Below are positions 9,477 through 18,668 of a stretch of DNA of 64,000 nucleotides, piece by piece (within the stretch, counting starts at the first letter, position 1; each line of letters starts with the position of its first letter). Source of the stretch: Dehalococcoidia bacterium (GTDB lineage: Bacteria > Chloroflexota > Dehalococcoidia > Lucifugimonadales > UBA3495); the NCBI GenBank assembly GCA_022823505.1, contig JAJEIA010000022.1:17284-81283 (forward strand), read 5' to 3'. The notes beneath the pieces are model-generated. The model was not told where the DNA came from. It saw nothing but the letters and a program-made list of their open reading frames with translations, and searched no databases. A program made the translations under genes and the position numbers.

Positions 9477-10070
9477 TTTAGATTCAGGTGAGTGAAGAAT
9501 GCCCGCCTGTCACGCGACAGCAGTGGTTCCACGGTGCCCAGGCCGGCGGCAAGTCGATCTGCAACCGTGCTTGCCTGGCTACCAACGCCAACCCGGGAGG
9601 TCGGCGCGAACCCATTGTAAACGATGCAGACCGCGGTTTGATGCACGCATAAATGCCCAGGCAGCCGATCAGGCCCCAGCGTATTGACAAGAAACCAAAC
9701 TGAACGAGTCACATAACCGCATATTTGTGCGATACTGGACAAACATAGGCTTGATACCCAGTTTGTGCTCCGTTTGTTGCGCCTTGGCCGTTGGACGCCG
9801 TTCGGAGGGTATCCTCAGCCTTGTATCAGGAACGGCCAGGATTCGCTCGTGGAAATTAGTTACACATCCGTTACATATACGAAATATTCTCGCAATAATG
9901 GTTTGCTTTTCGCAAATGGTATGGTATGATGCCGGCAGGCAGACGGTCACATTGCGAGTCATTTGCTGAGGATCCGGGCGGACACTCCTTGCCGGATTCT
10001 TCGGTCCGACGGTGTCGAATCCGCAGACACCGCCTGCGTAACCACGTCACATGCATACTCGTACGGATCA
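9477..10070. other. Long intergenic region upstream of the hybrid regulator
   Basis: A stretch of about 590 bp between the divergent pyrE-like and regulator genes. It is clearly more AT-rich than its surroundings around 9840-9935. A promoter candidate is listed separately. No RNA gene or convincing small protein was recognised. A frame at 9727-9969 has no ribosome-binding site and looks accidental. Confidence 0.5.
9903..9930 (+). promoter_or_regulatory. Candidate sigma-70-type promoter for the hybrid regulator
   Basis: TTGCTT (9903-9908) and TATGAT (9925-9930) are separated by 16 bp, in an AT-rich pocket. Transcription would begin roughly 130 bp before the chosen ATG at 10071. Confidence 0.4.
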
Positions 10071-12473
10071 ATGATGCCTGCACATATATCGACCGATACG
10101 CAGACAAGGTCGGACTGGCCCAAGCGACATGACCGGAAAACTCCCGACAGGTCGGCCAATCTGCTCGATGCCTGCCTGCGGATCTCGGAGAGTTTGGAAG
10201 CCGAGACCGTCCTGCAAAAGGTCATTGACAACGCATGTTGGCTGACCAACGCTCGATATGGAGTGCTCCTGGCATTCTCTGCAACCGGCGAAGTCGAGAA
10301 CATTCTCACCTCCGGGGGCACCGCAGGTGCATTCCACGGCGTGCAGACTCCGCCACAAGGCAAGGGGCTGCTGGGCCACCTGAACGAGGTAAATGGTCCG
10401 CTGCGCGTGGCCGATATCGCCAGTCATCCCAAGTCGGTCGGTCTGCCCGAAGGGCACCCGCCGATGCGGGCGTTCCTGGGCATGGCGATCCGGCGCGACG
10501 AGGTCCACATCGCCAACATATACCTCGCCGATACGGAGAGTGGGGAAGAGTTTACGTCCGATGACGAAGACATCATCGTCCGGTTCGCCGCGCACGCCGG
10601 GGCCGCGATTTCCAACGCCCGCGAATTCGAAGCCGTACGACGAAGAAAGACCGACCTGCAAGCGCTCGTCAACATAGCCCCAATTGGCGTAATCGTCTTC
10701 GACGCCAAAACCGGGCGCCTGCTCGTCGCAAACCGTGAATGTCAGCGCATGGTTGACGATCTGCAGCTGCCGGGCGGGTCCTTCGAGCGGCTGCCCGAGG
10801 TGGCTTCGTTCCGGCGAGCCGACGGTCGGGAGATTTCCTTCGCCGAGCTGCCGACTTCCCGGGTCATGCAGAGTGGCGAGATAGTACGCGCTGAGGAAAT
10901 TGTCGTCTGTTTGCCCAGCGGACGCTCTTTCACCACCCTGGTCAACGCCGCGCCCATTTATTCTGACAACGGTGATATTACGTCGATCGTGGTGGCGATG
11001 CAGGACATGACGCCCTACCTGGACGACGAAAAGTTGCGATCGGACTTACTGGGCATGGTCAGCCAGGAGCTCCGCACGCCGTTGAGCGCAATCAAAGGTT
11101 CGCTCATCGCCCTGACTGACATCGTCGGCTCGATGCACGCGTCCGAGTCTCTGCAGCTCCTGAAGATCATCGACCATCAGGCGGAGTTGATGCGTGCACA
11201 GATCAACAGCCTGATCGATCTATCGCGCATTAACTCGGGCACGCTCCAGCTTTCCCTCGAAAACACCGAGGTATCCCAGTTGGTCGCCGAGGCGGTTAAC
11301 GAATTCCGGCGCAACCACGCCGGCCAGACTATCGACACACACATCCCGTCGGGTCTGCCCCGTATCCTCGCCGACAGGCAGCGCGTCGACCAAGTGCTGC
11401 GCGACCTGTTCACTCACAGCTTCCGGTACTCCACCGAAGCCGCCACCATAACGGTCAGAGCCGAATTGCTTGACGCCCAGGTCGCCATCTCGGTGTCTAC
11501 GGTTGGAGATTGCGACCACAGCACCCAGCCACCGGAGTTGTTTGAAAGGCTCCGAGCGGTACGATTGGGAGAAGGCGAGGAAAGCGGTGAAGGGGGCGGA
11601 CTGGCCCTGGCAATTGCCGAGGGTATCGTGGGCGCCCACGGAGGTAATTTCCACGTCAGGCGGAGCGAGGACCAACACGGGGTGACCTTCCGGCTGACGA
11701 TCCCGATGGCGAACCCCGGAACGATGCACGCAACCGGAGAGTCCGCGAAGGAAACGGAACCTGAACGCCCGACGGCAAGTGAAAAACCGCGGATTCTGGT
11801 GGTTGCTGAGGATCCGCACATCCTCAGCACGATGCGCCGGACATTGTCACGAGCCGATTTTGCTCCGCTGGCCGTGTTCGACCTCGAAGACCTGGGCCGG
11901 TTGGTGGCCGAACAGAAGCCCGAAATCGCTGTGATCGATTTGTCCAGGTCGGCCGACAAAGGATTCGACCTGGTGGAATGGCTCGTATCATCACACGAGG
12001 TCTCAGTGATCGGCATCCTGGACCCTGGAGACGAAGCGAGCGCGATCCTGGCCTACGAAAAAGGCGCAGATGGGTACATCGTTAAACCATTCTCCCCCAT
12101 GGAACTGGTAGCGCGCATCAGGGCCTCACTGCGCATGAGAGTGAGCGCAGGCCCCACGGCAATAAAGGATGAAGGATACGCCCTGGGAACGGTCAACATC
12201 GACTACACGTCGCACCGGGTCACGGTTGCCGGACAACCGGTGCAACTGACCGCCACCGAGTACAAGCTGCTGCACGAGCTCTCAAACGGCGCCGGACGCG
12301 TCATGACGCAGGACGAGTTGCTGCACCGGGTCTGGGGGCCGGAGTATGCCGGTGAGTCGCAGTTGCTGCGCGCCTACGTGAAGACGCTGCGCCAAAAGCT
12401 GGGCGACAATGCCCGCAAGCCGTCGTACATCTTCACGGAGCACGGCATCGGCTACCGGATGGCGAAACCTTAG
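10071..12473 (+). CDS. GAF-PAS-pseudo-histidine kinase-receiver-winged helix regulator
   Basis: An 800-residue one-polypeptide signalling protein. Domain order is GAF (about 27-187), PAS (196-319), HisKA-like (321-386), HATPase-like (430-546), receiver (573-689) and an OmpR/PhoB-type winged helix (702-798). The H-box reads MVSQELRTPLSAIKG, so the phospho-acceptor histidine is glutamine (Q332, codon 11064-11066). The N-box (RDLFTHSFRYS) has histidine where the ATP-binding asparagine is expected, and the G1 box lacks its DxG aspartate. The receiver keeps the acceptor aspartate (D623) and lysine (K672), but the switch threonine is leucine. The winged helix looks intact (ATEYKLLHELS). It is probably a ligand-sensing DNA-binding protein that no longer autophosphorylates. 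Tandem ATGs at 10071/10074 are the likeliest start. An upstream TTG at 9963 is in frame but adds unrecognisable sequence. Confidence 0.85.
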   Translation: MMPAHISTDTQTRSDWPKRHDRKTPDRSANLLDACLRISESLEAETVLQKVIDNACWLTNARYGVLLAFSATGEVENILTSGGTAGAFHGVQTPPQGKGLLGHLNEVNGPLRVADIASHPKSVGLPEGHPPMRAFLGMAIRRDEVHIANIYLADTESGEEFTSDDEDIIVRFAAHAGAAISNAREFEAVRRRKTDLQALVNIAPIGVIVFDAKTGRLLVANRECQRMVDDLQLPGGSFERLPEVASFRRADGREISFAELPTSRVMQSGEIVRAEEIVVCLPSGRSFTTLVNAAPIYSDNGDITSIVVAMQDMTPYLDDEKLRSDLLGMVSQELRTPLSAIKGSLIALTDIVGSMHASESLQLLKIIDHQAELMRAQINSLIDLSRINSGTLQLSLENTEVSQLVAEAVNEFRRNHAGQTIDTHIPSGLPRILADRQRVDQVLRDLFTHSFRYSTEAATITVRAELLDAQVAISVSTVGDCDHSTQPPELFERLRAVRLGEGEESGEGGGLALAIAEGIVGAHGGNFHVRRSEDQHGVTFRLTIPMANPGTMHATGESAKETEPERPTASEKPRILVVAEDPHILSTMRRTLSRADFAPLAVFDLEDLGRLVAEQKPEIAVIDLSRSADKGFDLVEWLVSSHEVSVIGILDPGDEASAILAYEKGADGYIVKPFSPMELVARIRASLRMRVSAGPTAIKDEGYALGTVNIDYTSHRVTVAGQPVQLTATEYKLLHELSNGAGRVMTQDELLHRVWGPEYAGESQLLRAYVKTLRQKLGDNARKPSYIFTEHGIGYRMAKP

Positions 12474-12540
12474 CCCCGGCCCCGACGGAGCGGGGCGTCA
12501 CGCGCGCACCAGTCAACTTCGCCACACCGCATTCGATGCA

Positions 12541-12579
12541 ATAGGGCGCCGCCGGGACATCCTCCCGGCGGCGCCCTAT
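12541..12579. terminator. Bidirectional terminator hairpin
   Basis: A perfect 17-bp inverted repeat (ATAGGGCGCCGCCGGGA and its complement) with a 5-base loop, CATCC. It lies between two convergent genes, 68 bp after the regulator stop and 22 bp after the gamma-glutamyltransferase stop. No T tract is present on either side, but stability and position support termination in both directions. Confidence 0.7.
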
Positions 12580-12600
12580 CAATTGTGACGGGTTTGGAGA

Positions 12601-14352
12601 TTACCTGCCCATCGCGTAGCCGTCCCGCCGCAGATCGGCGCCTCCAAAGAGGCTCCCGCGCTCGCGGTCGATCTCAATAGCGCACAGCGAGCCCATCCGC
12701 GGGGTCCACTCGTTCCACACGTCCACATCGTGGCCGCGTTTGCGGAGGTCGTCCACCACCGACGGATCGATGCGCGATTCGACGCCGACGAGGCCGGGCC
12801 GGTAGGCGTGGGGCCAGAAGGAGTTGGGGAAACTCCAGGTGGACGCGCGGGGAGCCTCGATGGCCTGCTGCACGTCCATGCCGAATTCGGCCACGTTGAG
12901 GAAGAGTTGGACCATAGACTGAGGCTGAACGTCGCCGCCGGGTGTTCCGAAGGGCATCCAGGGCCGGCCATCCTTGAACGCCATCGCGGGGTTCGGAGTC
13001 AGGCGCGGCCGCTTTCCCGGCGCCAGGCCGGCAGGATGGTCTTCGTCCAGCCAGTTCTGCGCTCCCCGGGCCGACACCATGAAGCCCAGACCGGGCACGA
13101 TGGGAGCGCCGCCAAAGCCGTCGCTCGGCGTTGCCGAGAACGCGTTGCCCCAGCGGTCCACCGCGCAGATGTAAGAGGTGTCCGCCGACAGCGGGCCGGC
13201 CACCGGTTCCGGTTTGCGAGCCGCGTGGCCGCTCCCCGCCTGGAACGCCCACGGATCTCCGGCATCGGGCATCTCGGGGTGAGCCCGTCGGGGGTCGATC
13301 TCCCTGCGCCGGATCTCCGCATATTCGCGGGAGAGCAGGCCGGCCATGGGCACGTCCACGAAATCGGGGTCGCCATAGTAGGCGTGACGGTCGGCGAAAG
13401 CCAGCTTGAGGGCCTCCAGCACGGTGTGGATGTATTCGGCCGAATTGTGGCCCATGCCCGGCAGGTCGCACCCTTCCAGGATGCGCAGGGCGTGGAGGTT
13501 CATCGGCCCCTGGCACCACGGGCCGCAGGCATAGACGTCAATGCCCTTGTAGTCAATCACGGGCGGAGTGTCCACGCCAACGGAGAAGGACGCCAGGTCA
13601 CCCATGGACAACCAACCGCCCTGGCTCCGGATGAACGCAACCATCTCCTCGGCGATGTCACCCTTGTAAAACAGGTCGCGCGCGGCCTGGATGGCAGCCT
13701 CGCGACCCTGCCCGGCAACTGCGCGTTCGGCGTCGATCATACGGCGGAAGGTGCGCGCCAGGTCAGACTGGACGAGCAGGTCTCCGATCCCCAGGGCCTC
13801 TCCTCCGGGATAGAAGATCTGCATGGTGCTGGTCCACTGGCTGGTGTCTCCCTCGTCGAGAATGATGTTGTCGCCGCTGCTGACCAGCGCGCGGTGCAGC
13901 GTGGCAGGTATCGGGAAACCGTGGACTGCAATCTCCAGCGCCGGCGTGACCACCTGTTCGAAGGTCATGGTGCCGTAGCGGCTGAGGGCAGTGAGCCAGG
14001 CGTCCGGCGCGGCCGGCGTTACGGTTCGCATCACGCCATGGGGCATATCGCCGCCGTGTTCACTACGGAAATAGTCGATGGACGCCTCGGCAGGCCACCG
14101 ACCGAGGCCGCTGATCTCTTTGGTGTCTCCGGATGCGGCATGGTGAATGATCGTCGGGGCCACGCCGCCAAAGCTGGTGTACTGGGGAAGCGTCACGTTG
14201 ATAACGATGCCGGCCGCCACGCCGGCGTCGATGGCGTTCCCGCCCTGCTCGAGAATCCGGTATCCGGCTGCGGTCGCCAGGTAGTGACCGGTACTGACCA
14301 TGTGAGTGACTCCACCCACCAGCGGGCGGTAGCTTCTCAATCCCAATGCCAT
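12601..14352 (-). CDS. Gamma-glutamyltransferase family protein (Ntn hydrolase)
   Basis: A 583-residue gamma-glutamyltranspeptidase-type proenzyme. The N-terminal part shows LEQGGNAIDAGVAAGIVINV, diagnostic of the family. The auto-cleavage and nucleophile region reads SADTSYICAVDRWGNAFSAT, where the threonine after AD should become the N-terminal nucleophile of the small subunit. The glycine-rich end PFGTPGGDVQPQSMVQ is also typical. I see no obvious signal peptide, so it is probably cytoplasmic. GGAGGT sits five bases before the ATG at 14352 and fixes the start. The long upstream open frame is not coding. It may cleave gamma-glutamyl compounds or act as a cephalosporin-acylase-like enzyme. 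Confidence 0.9.
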   Translation of the reverse strand: MALGLRSYRPLVGGVTHMVSTGHYLATAAGYRILEQGGNAIDAGVAAGIVINVTLPQYTSFGGVAPTIIHHAASGDTKEISGLGRWPAEASIDYFRSEHGGDMPHGVMRTVTPAAPDAWLTALSRYGTMTFEQVVTPALEIAVHGFPIPATLHRALVSSGDNIILDEGDTSQWTSTMQIFYPGGEALGIGDLLVQSDLARTFRRMIDAERAVAGQGREAAIQAARDLFYKGDIAEEMVAFIRSQGGWLSMGDLASFSVGVDTPPVIDYKGIDVYACGPWCQGPMNLHALRILEGCDLPGMGHNSAEYIHTVLEALKLAFADRHAYYGDPDFVDVPMAGLLSREYAEIRRREIDPRRAHPEMPDAGDPWAFQAGSGHAARKPEPVAGPLSADTSYICAVDRWGNAFSATPSDGFGGAPIVPGLGFMVSARGAQNWLDEDHPAGLAPGKRPRLTPNPAMAFKDGRPWMPFGTPGGDVQPQSMVQLFLNVAEFGMDVQQAIEAPRASTWSFPNSFWPHAYRPGLVGVESRIDPSVVDDLRKRGHDVDVWNEWTPRMGSLCAIEIDRERGSLFGGADLRRDGYAMGR

Positions 14353-14616
14353 AGTGACCTCCGCGGCGGGGCCGCGCTCGAATTCGGTGGCCGATTGCCT
14401 GGGCGCAGTATAGGGCATCGGGTGGTGGGTCGCCAGTTTGAGCTTATCCGGCCGCCTGATACGGAGAATCAGTGGCGGAAATGCTAACGTTTTTTGCCAC
14501 AAGTCAATGCAAACGGGATAAAATGCAAGCACGTTTTTGAGACTCGACGCCGCGACACTTGTCGAGTCACGCAATTCACACATTCCCATTCTCTTCACCG
14601 AAGACCGTTTACACCG

Positions 14617-15990
14617 ATGCCAGCCCGCGACGCACAACGCTCCCGCTCGGCCCAGGTAGGCATCCTGATGAAGGCTTACCGGGAGGCATTTTCGACCGAG
14701 AGCGGGTCCCGAGGTCTGACCCAGGAAGAACTGCTGCGTCGCATGGCATTGGTCGACAGTGAATTCGCCGACCGGTCCAGCCATACCATGGTTTCCCGCT
14801 GGGAATCCGGCGTAACTCGCCCCAACCGAAAGCGCCTGGAGGTTTTCGGAGAAGCTCTGAACCTTTCGGGCGCCGAGGTGGACGGCCTGTTGACGCTGGC
14901 CGGATTCAAATCGGATATCGAAACCGAACCTGAGCACGCGCCCGCGGATGTGGAACCGGAGCCCCAGCAGCCCTTCCCGGAAACGCCGACGCCGGCCACC
15001 GCAGCCATCGATGCGGACTCTCGACACAGCATCGTGCCATACATGGACTTCAGGGGAACCCTGAGCTTTGCCGCCTTCAGTTGTCTCCTGCCCGGGTTGT
15101 GCATCGTGGCCAGCGGTTACATTTTGTCGTCCGCTGGCCTCATGGATCCATGGATCCCGATCATCTACATCGTGTCCATCATGGCTTTGATGCTCGCGTA
15201 CAAATTCATGAGGATGCGAGGCGCCCACACTCTCCGCGAGTTCCTGTCCATTTCGCTTTTCTTCCTGCTGAGCGCGCAACTGCTGCCGTCTGCACTGACG
15301 CGCATGGACATTTACGGGTTCTACACCCTGGGAGATTTCGCGGGGAAGCCGTTTCCATACATGCTGGCTCTCACGGTGAACCTGATAATCGCATCGTCCG
15401 CTGCCCTGGTATTCCATCTGCTTTGGAATTGGCAGTACGGGTCAGGGCGCGGCGCCAAGGATCCGTTGCGGCGGGCGGTCGCAGTGGTAGGTCCTCCCGC
15501 GGGGGTGGCGTACGTCTGCGTGCTCATATTGTCCAACCTCGGGGTTTGGGCCGAGTTCGCGGTTCAGCTTGCGTCATTGTCTGGGGTGTTCGTCATATTG
15601 CTCCTGTTGCGGGACCCTGAAGTTGATCTACCGGAGCGGGACCGCAGGTTTTTCCTCTACGCCGCACTGGCAACGACGGTAACCATAGCCGCCATCGGCG
15701 CCGTTGCGATGCTTGCGATTTACTTGATGCCGGGCCTGCCGGCAATCCTGCCGGACCACAACCTTCTATATGCGTGGGAGATCGATTTCGACGCCCTGGG
15801 ATATCCGCAAGAAGAGGCGTTGGACCGGTTGAACATAGGGTACCTCTGGCAGAACATATGCATCTACGTTTATATGGTTCTGGTAGTTGGTGGAAGTTTG
15901 ATCGCTGCCTTGTGTCGGCTCAATTATCAGTCGGCCGGGACCGCTGAGCCCAGCGCCATGAGCTCCACCGGCGAGTCGACAGCGGATTAG
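14617..15990 (+). CDS. XRE-type helix-turn-helix protein with eight-helix membrane domain
   Basis: A 457-residue protein. Residues about 12-95 form an XRE-like DNA-binding domain (GLTQEELLRRM, then MVSRWESGVTRPNRKRLEVF). A proline- and glutamate-rich linker (about 100-130) follows. The rest is hydrophobic with roughly eight membrane helices, for example WIPIIYIVSIMALMLAYKF and MVLVVGGSLIAALCRL. This suggests a membrane-embedded transcription regulator sensing a membrane or external signal. The ATG at 14617 is chosen because the sequence before it is not helix-turn-helix-like. No strong ribosome-binding site is present, so a leaderless mRNA is possible. It is divergent from the gamma-glutamyltransferase gene and could regulate it. 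Confidence 0.8.
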   Translation: MPARDAQRSRSAQVGILMKAYREAFSTESGSRGLTQEELLRRMALVDSEFADRSSHTMVSRWESGVTRPNRKRLEVFGEALNLSGAEVDGLLTLAGFKSDIETEPEHAPADVEPEPQQPFPETPTPATAAIDADSRHSIVPYMDFRGTLSFAAFSCLLPGLCIVASGYILSSAGLMDPWIPIIYIVSIMALMLAYKFMRMRGAHTLREFLSISLFFLLSAQLLPSALTRMDIYGFYTLGDFAGKPFPYMLALTVNLIIASSAALVFHLLWNWQYGSGRGAKDPLRRAVAVVGPPAGVAYVCVLILSNLGVWAEFAVQLASLSGVFVILLLLRDPEVDLPERDRRFFLYAALATTVTIAAIGAVAMLAIYLMPGLPAILPDHNLLYAWEIDFDALGYPQEEALDRLNIGYLWQNICIYVYMVLVVGGSLIAALCRLNYQSAGTAEPSAMSSTGESTAD

Positions 15991-16266
15991 ATCCGGTTTT
16001 GGAGTACTTCACAGTCGACGCGGCCTGACACCGCCGGCCCTGACCGGGCGGGCGTGCCAGGCCCGCGCACAGCGCCGGAACTCTGGGACGCAGCGCATCA
16101 GCTAATTCCGGCTGCAGTCAGCCCCATGACTTGCGAGCCCCGACGCTGGAGGCGCATTCCGAGCGCTCCGCTTGACACTGCCAATGGCGCTGTCTACGCT
16201 GGCACAGCCCCAATAGGGGATCCTATCGGCACGATTGAACGACCGCGGACGACGGAGGAAGCGCTC

Positions 16267-17442
16267 ATGTACGACCTGCTCATCAAAGGCGGAACCGTAA
16301 TCGACCCCACCCAGAGCCTGAACGGCGCATACGATGTGGCGATAACCGACGGAAAGATCGCCGCCGTCGCAGCTGATATATCGGCAGACGAGGCTTCCCG
16401 TGTCGTGGAGGTGCGGGGCAGGTACGTCACCCCCGGCCTGATTGACCTGCACACCCACGTGTACGAGGGGGTCAACGGCAACGGCGTTAACGCCGACGTG
16501 GGCGGCGTCCGCGCCGGCGTCACCACCATGGTGGATGCGGGCAGCAGCGGCTGCGATACCTACGGCGGCTTTCCGGCCCACATTATTCCCAACAACGCCA
16601 CCGAGGTGATCCCCTTCCTGCATATCTGCCGCACCGGCCTGGCCACCACGCCCGACATCTTCTCGCCCAGCAGCATCGACCTGGAGCGGACCATACAGGT
16701 GGTCGAGGAGAGCAACGGCACCATTCGCGGCATCAAAGCCCGCATGGTCTCGCCCGCCCTGGAAATCATGGGCATGGAGATGCCGCGCCTGGCCAAGCAA
16801 GCGGCCCGGGAGGCCGGCGTGCGCCTCATGGTCCACATCGGCGACACCGAAAAGCGCTATCCGGCCGAGGTGATCCGGGACCTGCTGCCCCTCATGGAGC
16901 CGGGGGACATCGTCACCCACTTCTTCACCGCCAACCCGGGCGGCGTGCTGGACAGCGACGGCAACCTGGTTCCCGAAGCCCGCGAAGCCCACGAGCGCGG
17001 CGTCTGGCTGGACACCGCCCACGGACGCGCCAACTTCAGTTTCGACATCGGCGAGCGGGTGCTGGACCAGGGCGTGGAACCCCACTGCATCAGCACCGAC
17101 CTCACCGTACCGGGACGCATCCGCACCGTACACAGCATGACCGAGATGATGACCCGGTTCCTGGCCATGGGCTTCACCCTGGACCGGGTGGTGGAGATGT
17201 GCACCATCAACCCCGCCCGGGCCATCGGCGAAGAGGAGCGCCTGGGCAGCCTGGAGGTCGGCAAGCAGGCCGACGTTTCGGTGCTGGACATCCAGGACGG
17301 CGACTGGGTGGTCTACGACGTGCTGGGCAACGGCCGCCAGTCGGAACGCGCCGTTACCCCTGTGCTGTCGGTGAAGCGGGGCGAGGTGTTCGAAGCCGGC
17401 TGGGGTCCACGGCCCTGGGGCTGGGAGCCGGACAACGCGTAG
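16267..17442 (+). CDS. Amidohydrolase/deacetylase family metallohydrolase
   Basis: A 391-residue member of the dihydroorotase/deacetylase-like amidohydrolases. The metal motif HTH is at residues 62-64 (GLIDLHTHVYEG). Later histidines occur in LMVHIGDTEK and IVTHFFTANPGG, and the final metal aspartate is likely in CISTDLTVPG. The C-terminal end shows the usual small beta-sandwich (LGSLEVGKQADVSVLDI). GGAGG precedes the ATG at 16267. The likely reaction is hydrolysis of a cyclic amide or N-acyl bond, with unknown substrate. It is followed by ispH after 106 bp, which may be a separate unit. Confidence 0.87.
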   Translation: MYDLLIKGGTVIDPTQSLNGAYDVAITDGKIAAVAADISADEASRVVEVRGRYVTPGLIDLHTHVYEGVNGNGVNADVGGVRAGVTTMVDAGSSGCDTYGGFPAHIIPNNATEVIPFLHICRTGLATTPDIFSPSSIDLERTIQVVEESNGTIRGIKARMVSPALEIMGMEMPRLAKQAAREAGVRLMVHIGDTEKRYPAEVIRDLLPLMEPGDIVTHFFTANPGGVLDSDGNLVPEAREAHERGVWLDTAHGRANFSFDIGERVLDQGVEPHCISTDLTVPGRIRTVHSMTEMMTRFLAMGFTLDRVVEMCTINPARAIGEEERLGSLEVGKQADVSVLDIQDGDWVVYDVLGNGRQSERAVTPVLSVKRGEVFEAGWGPRPWGWEPDNA

Positions 17443-17548
17443 CGACGACATCCAACGCGCACGAGCAAAGATAAACAGGACTTACTGAATGAGCATTCAA
17501 GGGATCATGGGCCGCAGGGGCGAAGATGCGCTGCGAGAGGATTACAAA

Positions 17549-18469
17549 ATGGTTGAAGTCGTATTGAGTTCCCCAAGAGGGTTCTGCGCCGGCGTGGTCA
17601 GAGCCATCGACGTCGTGGAGGAGTGCCTGGAGCGGTTCGGGCCTCCGGTTTATGTCAAGCACCAGATAGTGCACAACCCCTACGTGGTCGCTGAGCTGGA
17701 GCAGAAGGGCGCCATCACGGTGGAGGAGGTTGACGAAGTGCCCGACGGCTCCCTGGTGGTGTTCTCGGCGCACGGCTCGCCCCCGGAGGATTTCGAGAAA
17801 GCTTCCGAGCGCAACCTCAGGGTCATCGACGCGGTGTGTCCGCTGGTGACCCGGGTACACAACGAGGCCAAGAAGTACCACCGCGAAGGCAGGAAGGTGC
17901 TGCTGGTCGGGCACCAGGGCCACCAGGAGGTCCGTGGGACCATGGGCCAGGCGCCCATGACGCTCATCAACGATTCCGCTCCCCTGTCCGAGCAGGAGGT
18001 CAGCGCCGACATCGACTGGCCGGTGGATACCGAGGTGGCCGTCATAACCCAGACGACCCTGTCCGTGGGCGATACCGCCAACGCCATCGGCGCCATCCAG
18101 GAGCGATTCCCCGGCGCGGTGGTGCGGAACGATATCTGCTACGCGACCACCAACCGGCAGGACGCGGTAACGCAGATGGCCGGGCTGGTCGACGTGGTGC
18201 TGGTGATCGGCGCGCAGAACTCGTCAAACTGCAACCGCTTGCGGGAGGTCGCCGAGGCCAACGGAACGCCGGCCTACCTGATCAACGGCCCGGACGAGAT
18301 CGATCCCGAGTGGTTGGTGGGATGCCAGCGGGCGGGCATCACCTCCGGCGCTTCCACGCCGGAAGTGCTGGTGGAAGCGGTGATAGAGGCGCTGGACCCG
18401 GCGAAAGTGACCCTGCTGGAGGGCGCCGAAGAGGACATCACATTCACGCTGCCCCGGGAACTGCGCTGA
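17549..18469 (+). CDS. ispH: 4-hydroxy-3-methylbut-2-enyl diphosphate reductase
   Basis: A 306-residue IspH (LytB), the last enzyme of the MEP isoprenoid pathway, which makes IPP and DMAPP with an iron-sulfur cluster. The three cluster cysteines are in RGFCAGV (C13), DAVCPLVTRVH and DICYATTNRQ. The segments GHQGHQEVRGTMGQ and SSNCNRL match the substrate pocket. The ATG at 17549 has GAGAGG upstream and gives the standard family length. An earlier in-frame ATG at 17489 would add 20 residues and is less likely. No other isoprenoid gene is in the window. Confidence 0.95.
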   Translation: MVEVVLSSPRGFCAGVVRAIDVVEECLERFGPPVYVKHQIVHNPYVVAELEQKGAITVEEVDEVPDGSLVVFSAHGSPPEDFEKASERNLRVIDAVCPLVTRVHNEAKKYHREGRKVLLVGHQGHQEVRGTMGQAPMTLINDSAPLSEQEVSADIDWPVDTEVAVITQTTLSVGDTANAIGAIQERFPGAVVRNDICYATTNRQDAVTQMAGLVDVVLVIGAQNSSNCNRLREVAEANGTPAYLINGPDEIDPEWLVGCQRAGITSGASTPEVLVEAVIEALDPAKVTLLEGAEEDITFTLPRELR

Positions 18470-18507
18470 CCCACAACCCGCCGGACCGCCTGACGCCGGC
18501 CCGGTCT

Positions 18508-18598
18508 GTCATCGCGAGGAGCGCAGCGATGTGCCGATCTCGTTCCCGCAGCAGTGTTCCCGGCCCCAACGAGATTGCCGCGCTTCGCTCGCAATGAC
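18508..18598. repeat. Imperfect palindromic intergenic repeat (GCGAGGAGCGCAGCGA type)
   Basis: The two ends, GTCATCGCGAGGAGCGCAGC and the complement of GCTTCGCTCGCAATGAC, form an imperfect inverted repeat about 91 bp long, with an inner CTCGTT/AACGAG pair. Similar elements are, from memory, scattered through many bacterial genomes including Chloroflexota. It sits between convergent ispH and channel genes and could form an RNA hairpin that ends transcription. Confidence 0.65.
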
Positions 18599-18668
18599 GG
18601 TTCCGGGGTAATCGGATACGCGTGAGGTCGGATGCCGCGCCGGTGGGATTGGCCGCGGCGCCCCGGGT

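Noticed and set aside
9727..9969. An 80-codon plus-strand frame upstream of the hybrid regulator
   Set aside because: It has no ribosome-binding site or recognisable sequence, and it overlaps the AT-rich promoter region.
12601..15417. A 938-residue gamma-glutamyltransferase with long N-terminal extension
   Set aside because: The extension runs opposite the XRE membrane protein, and GGAGGT before the ATG at 14352 gives the normal family length.
16102..17451. A 449-codon minus-strand frame
   Set aside because: It is opposite a clear amidohydrolase with metal motifs, and its translation resembles no protein family.
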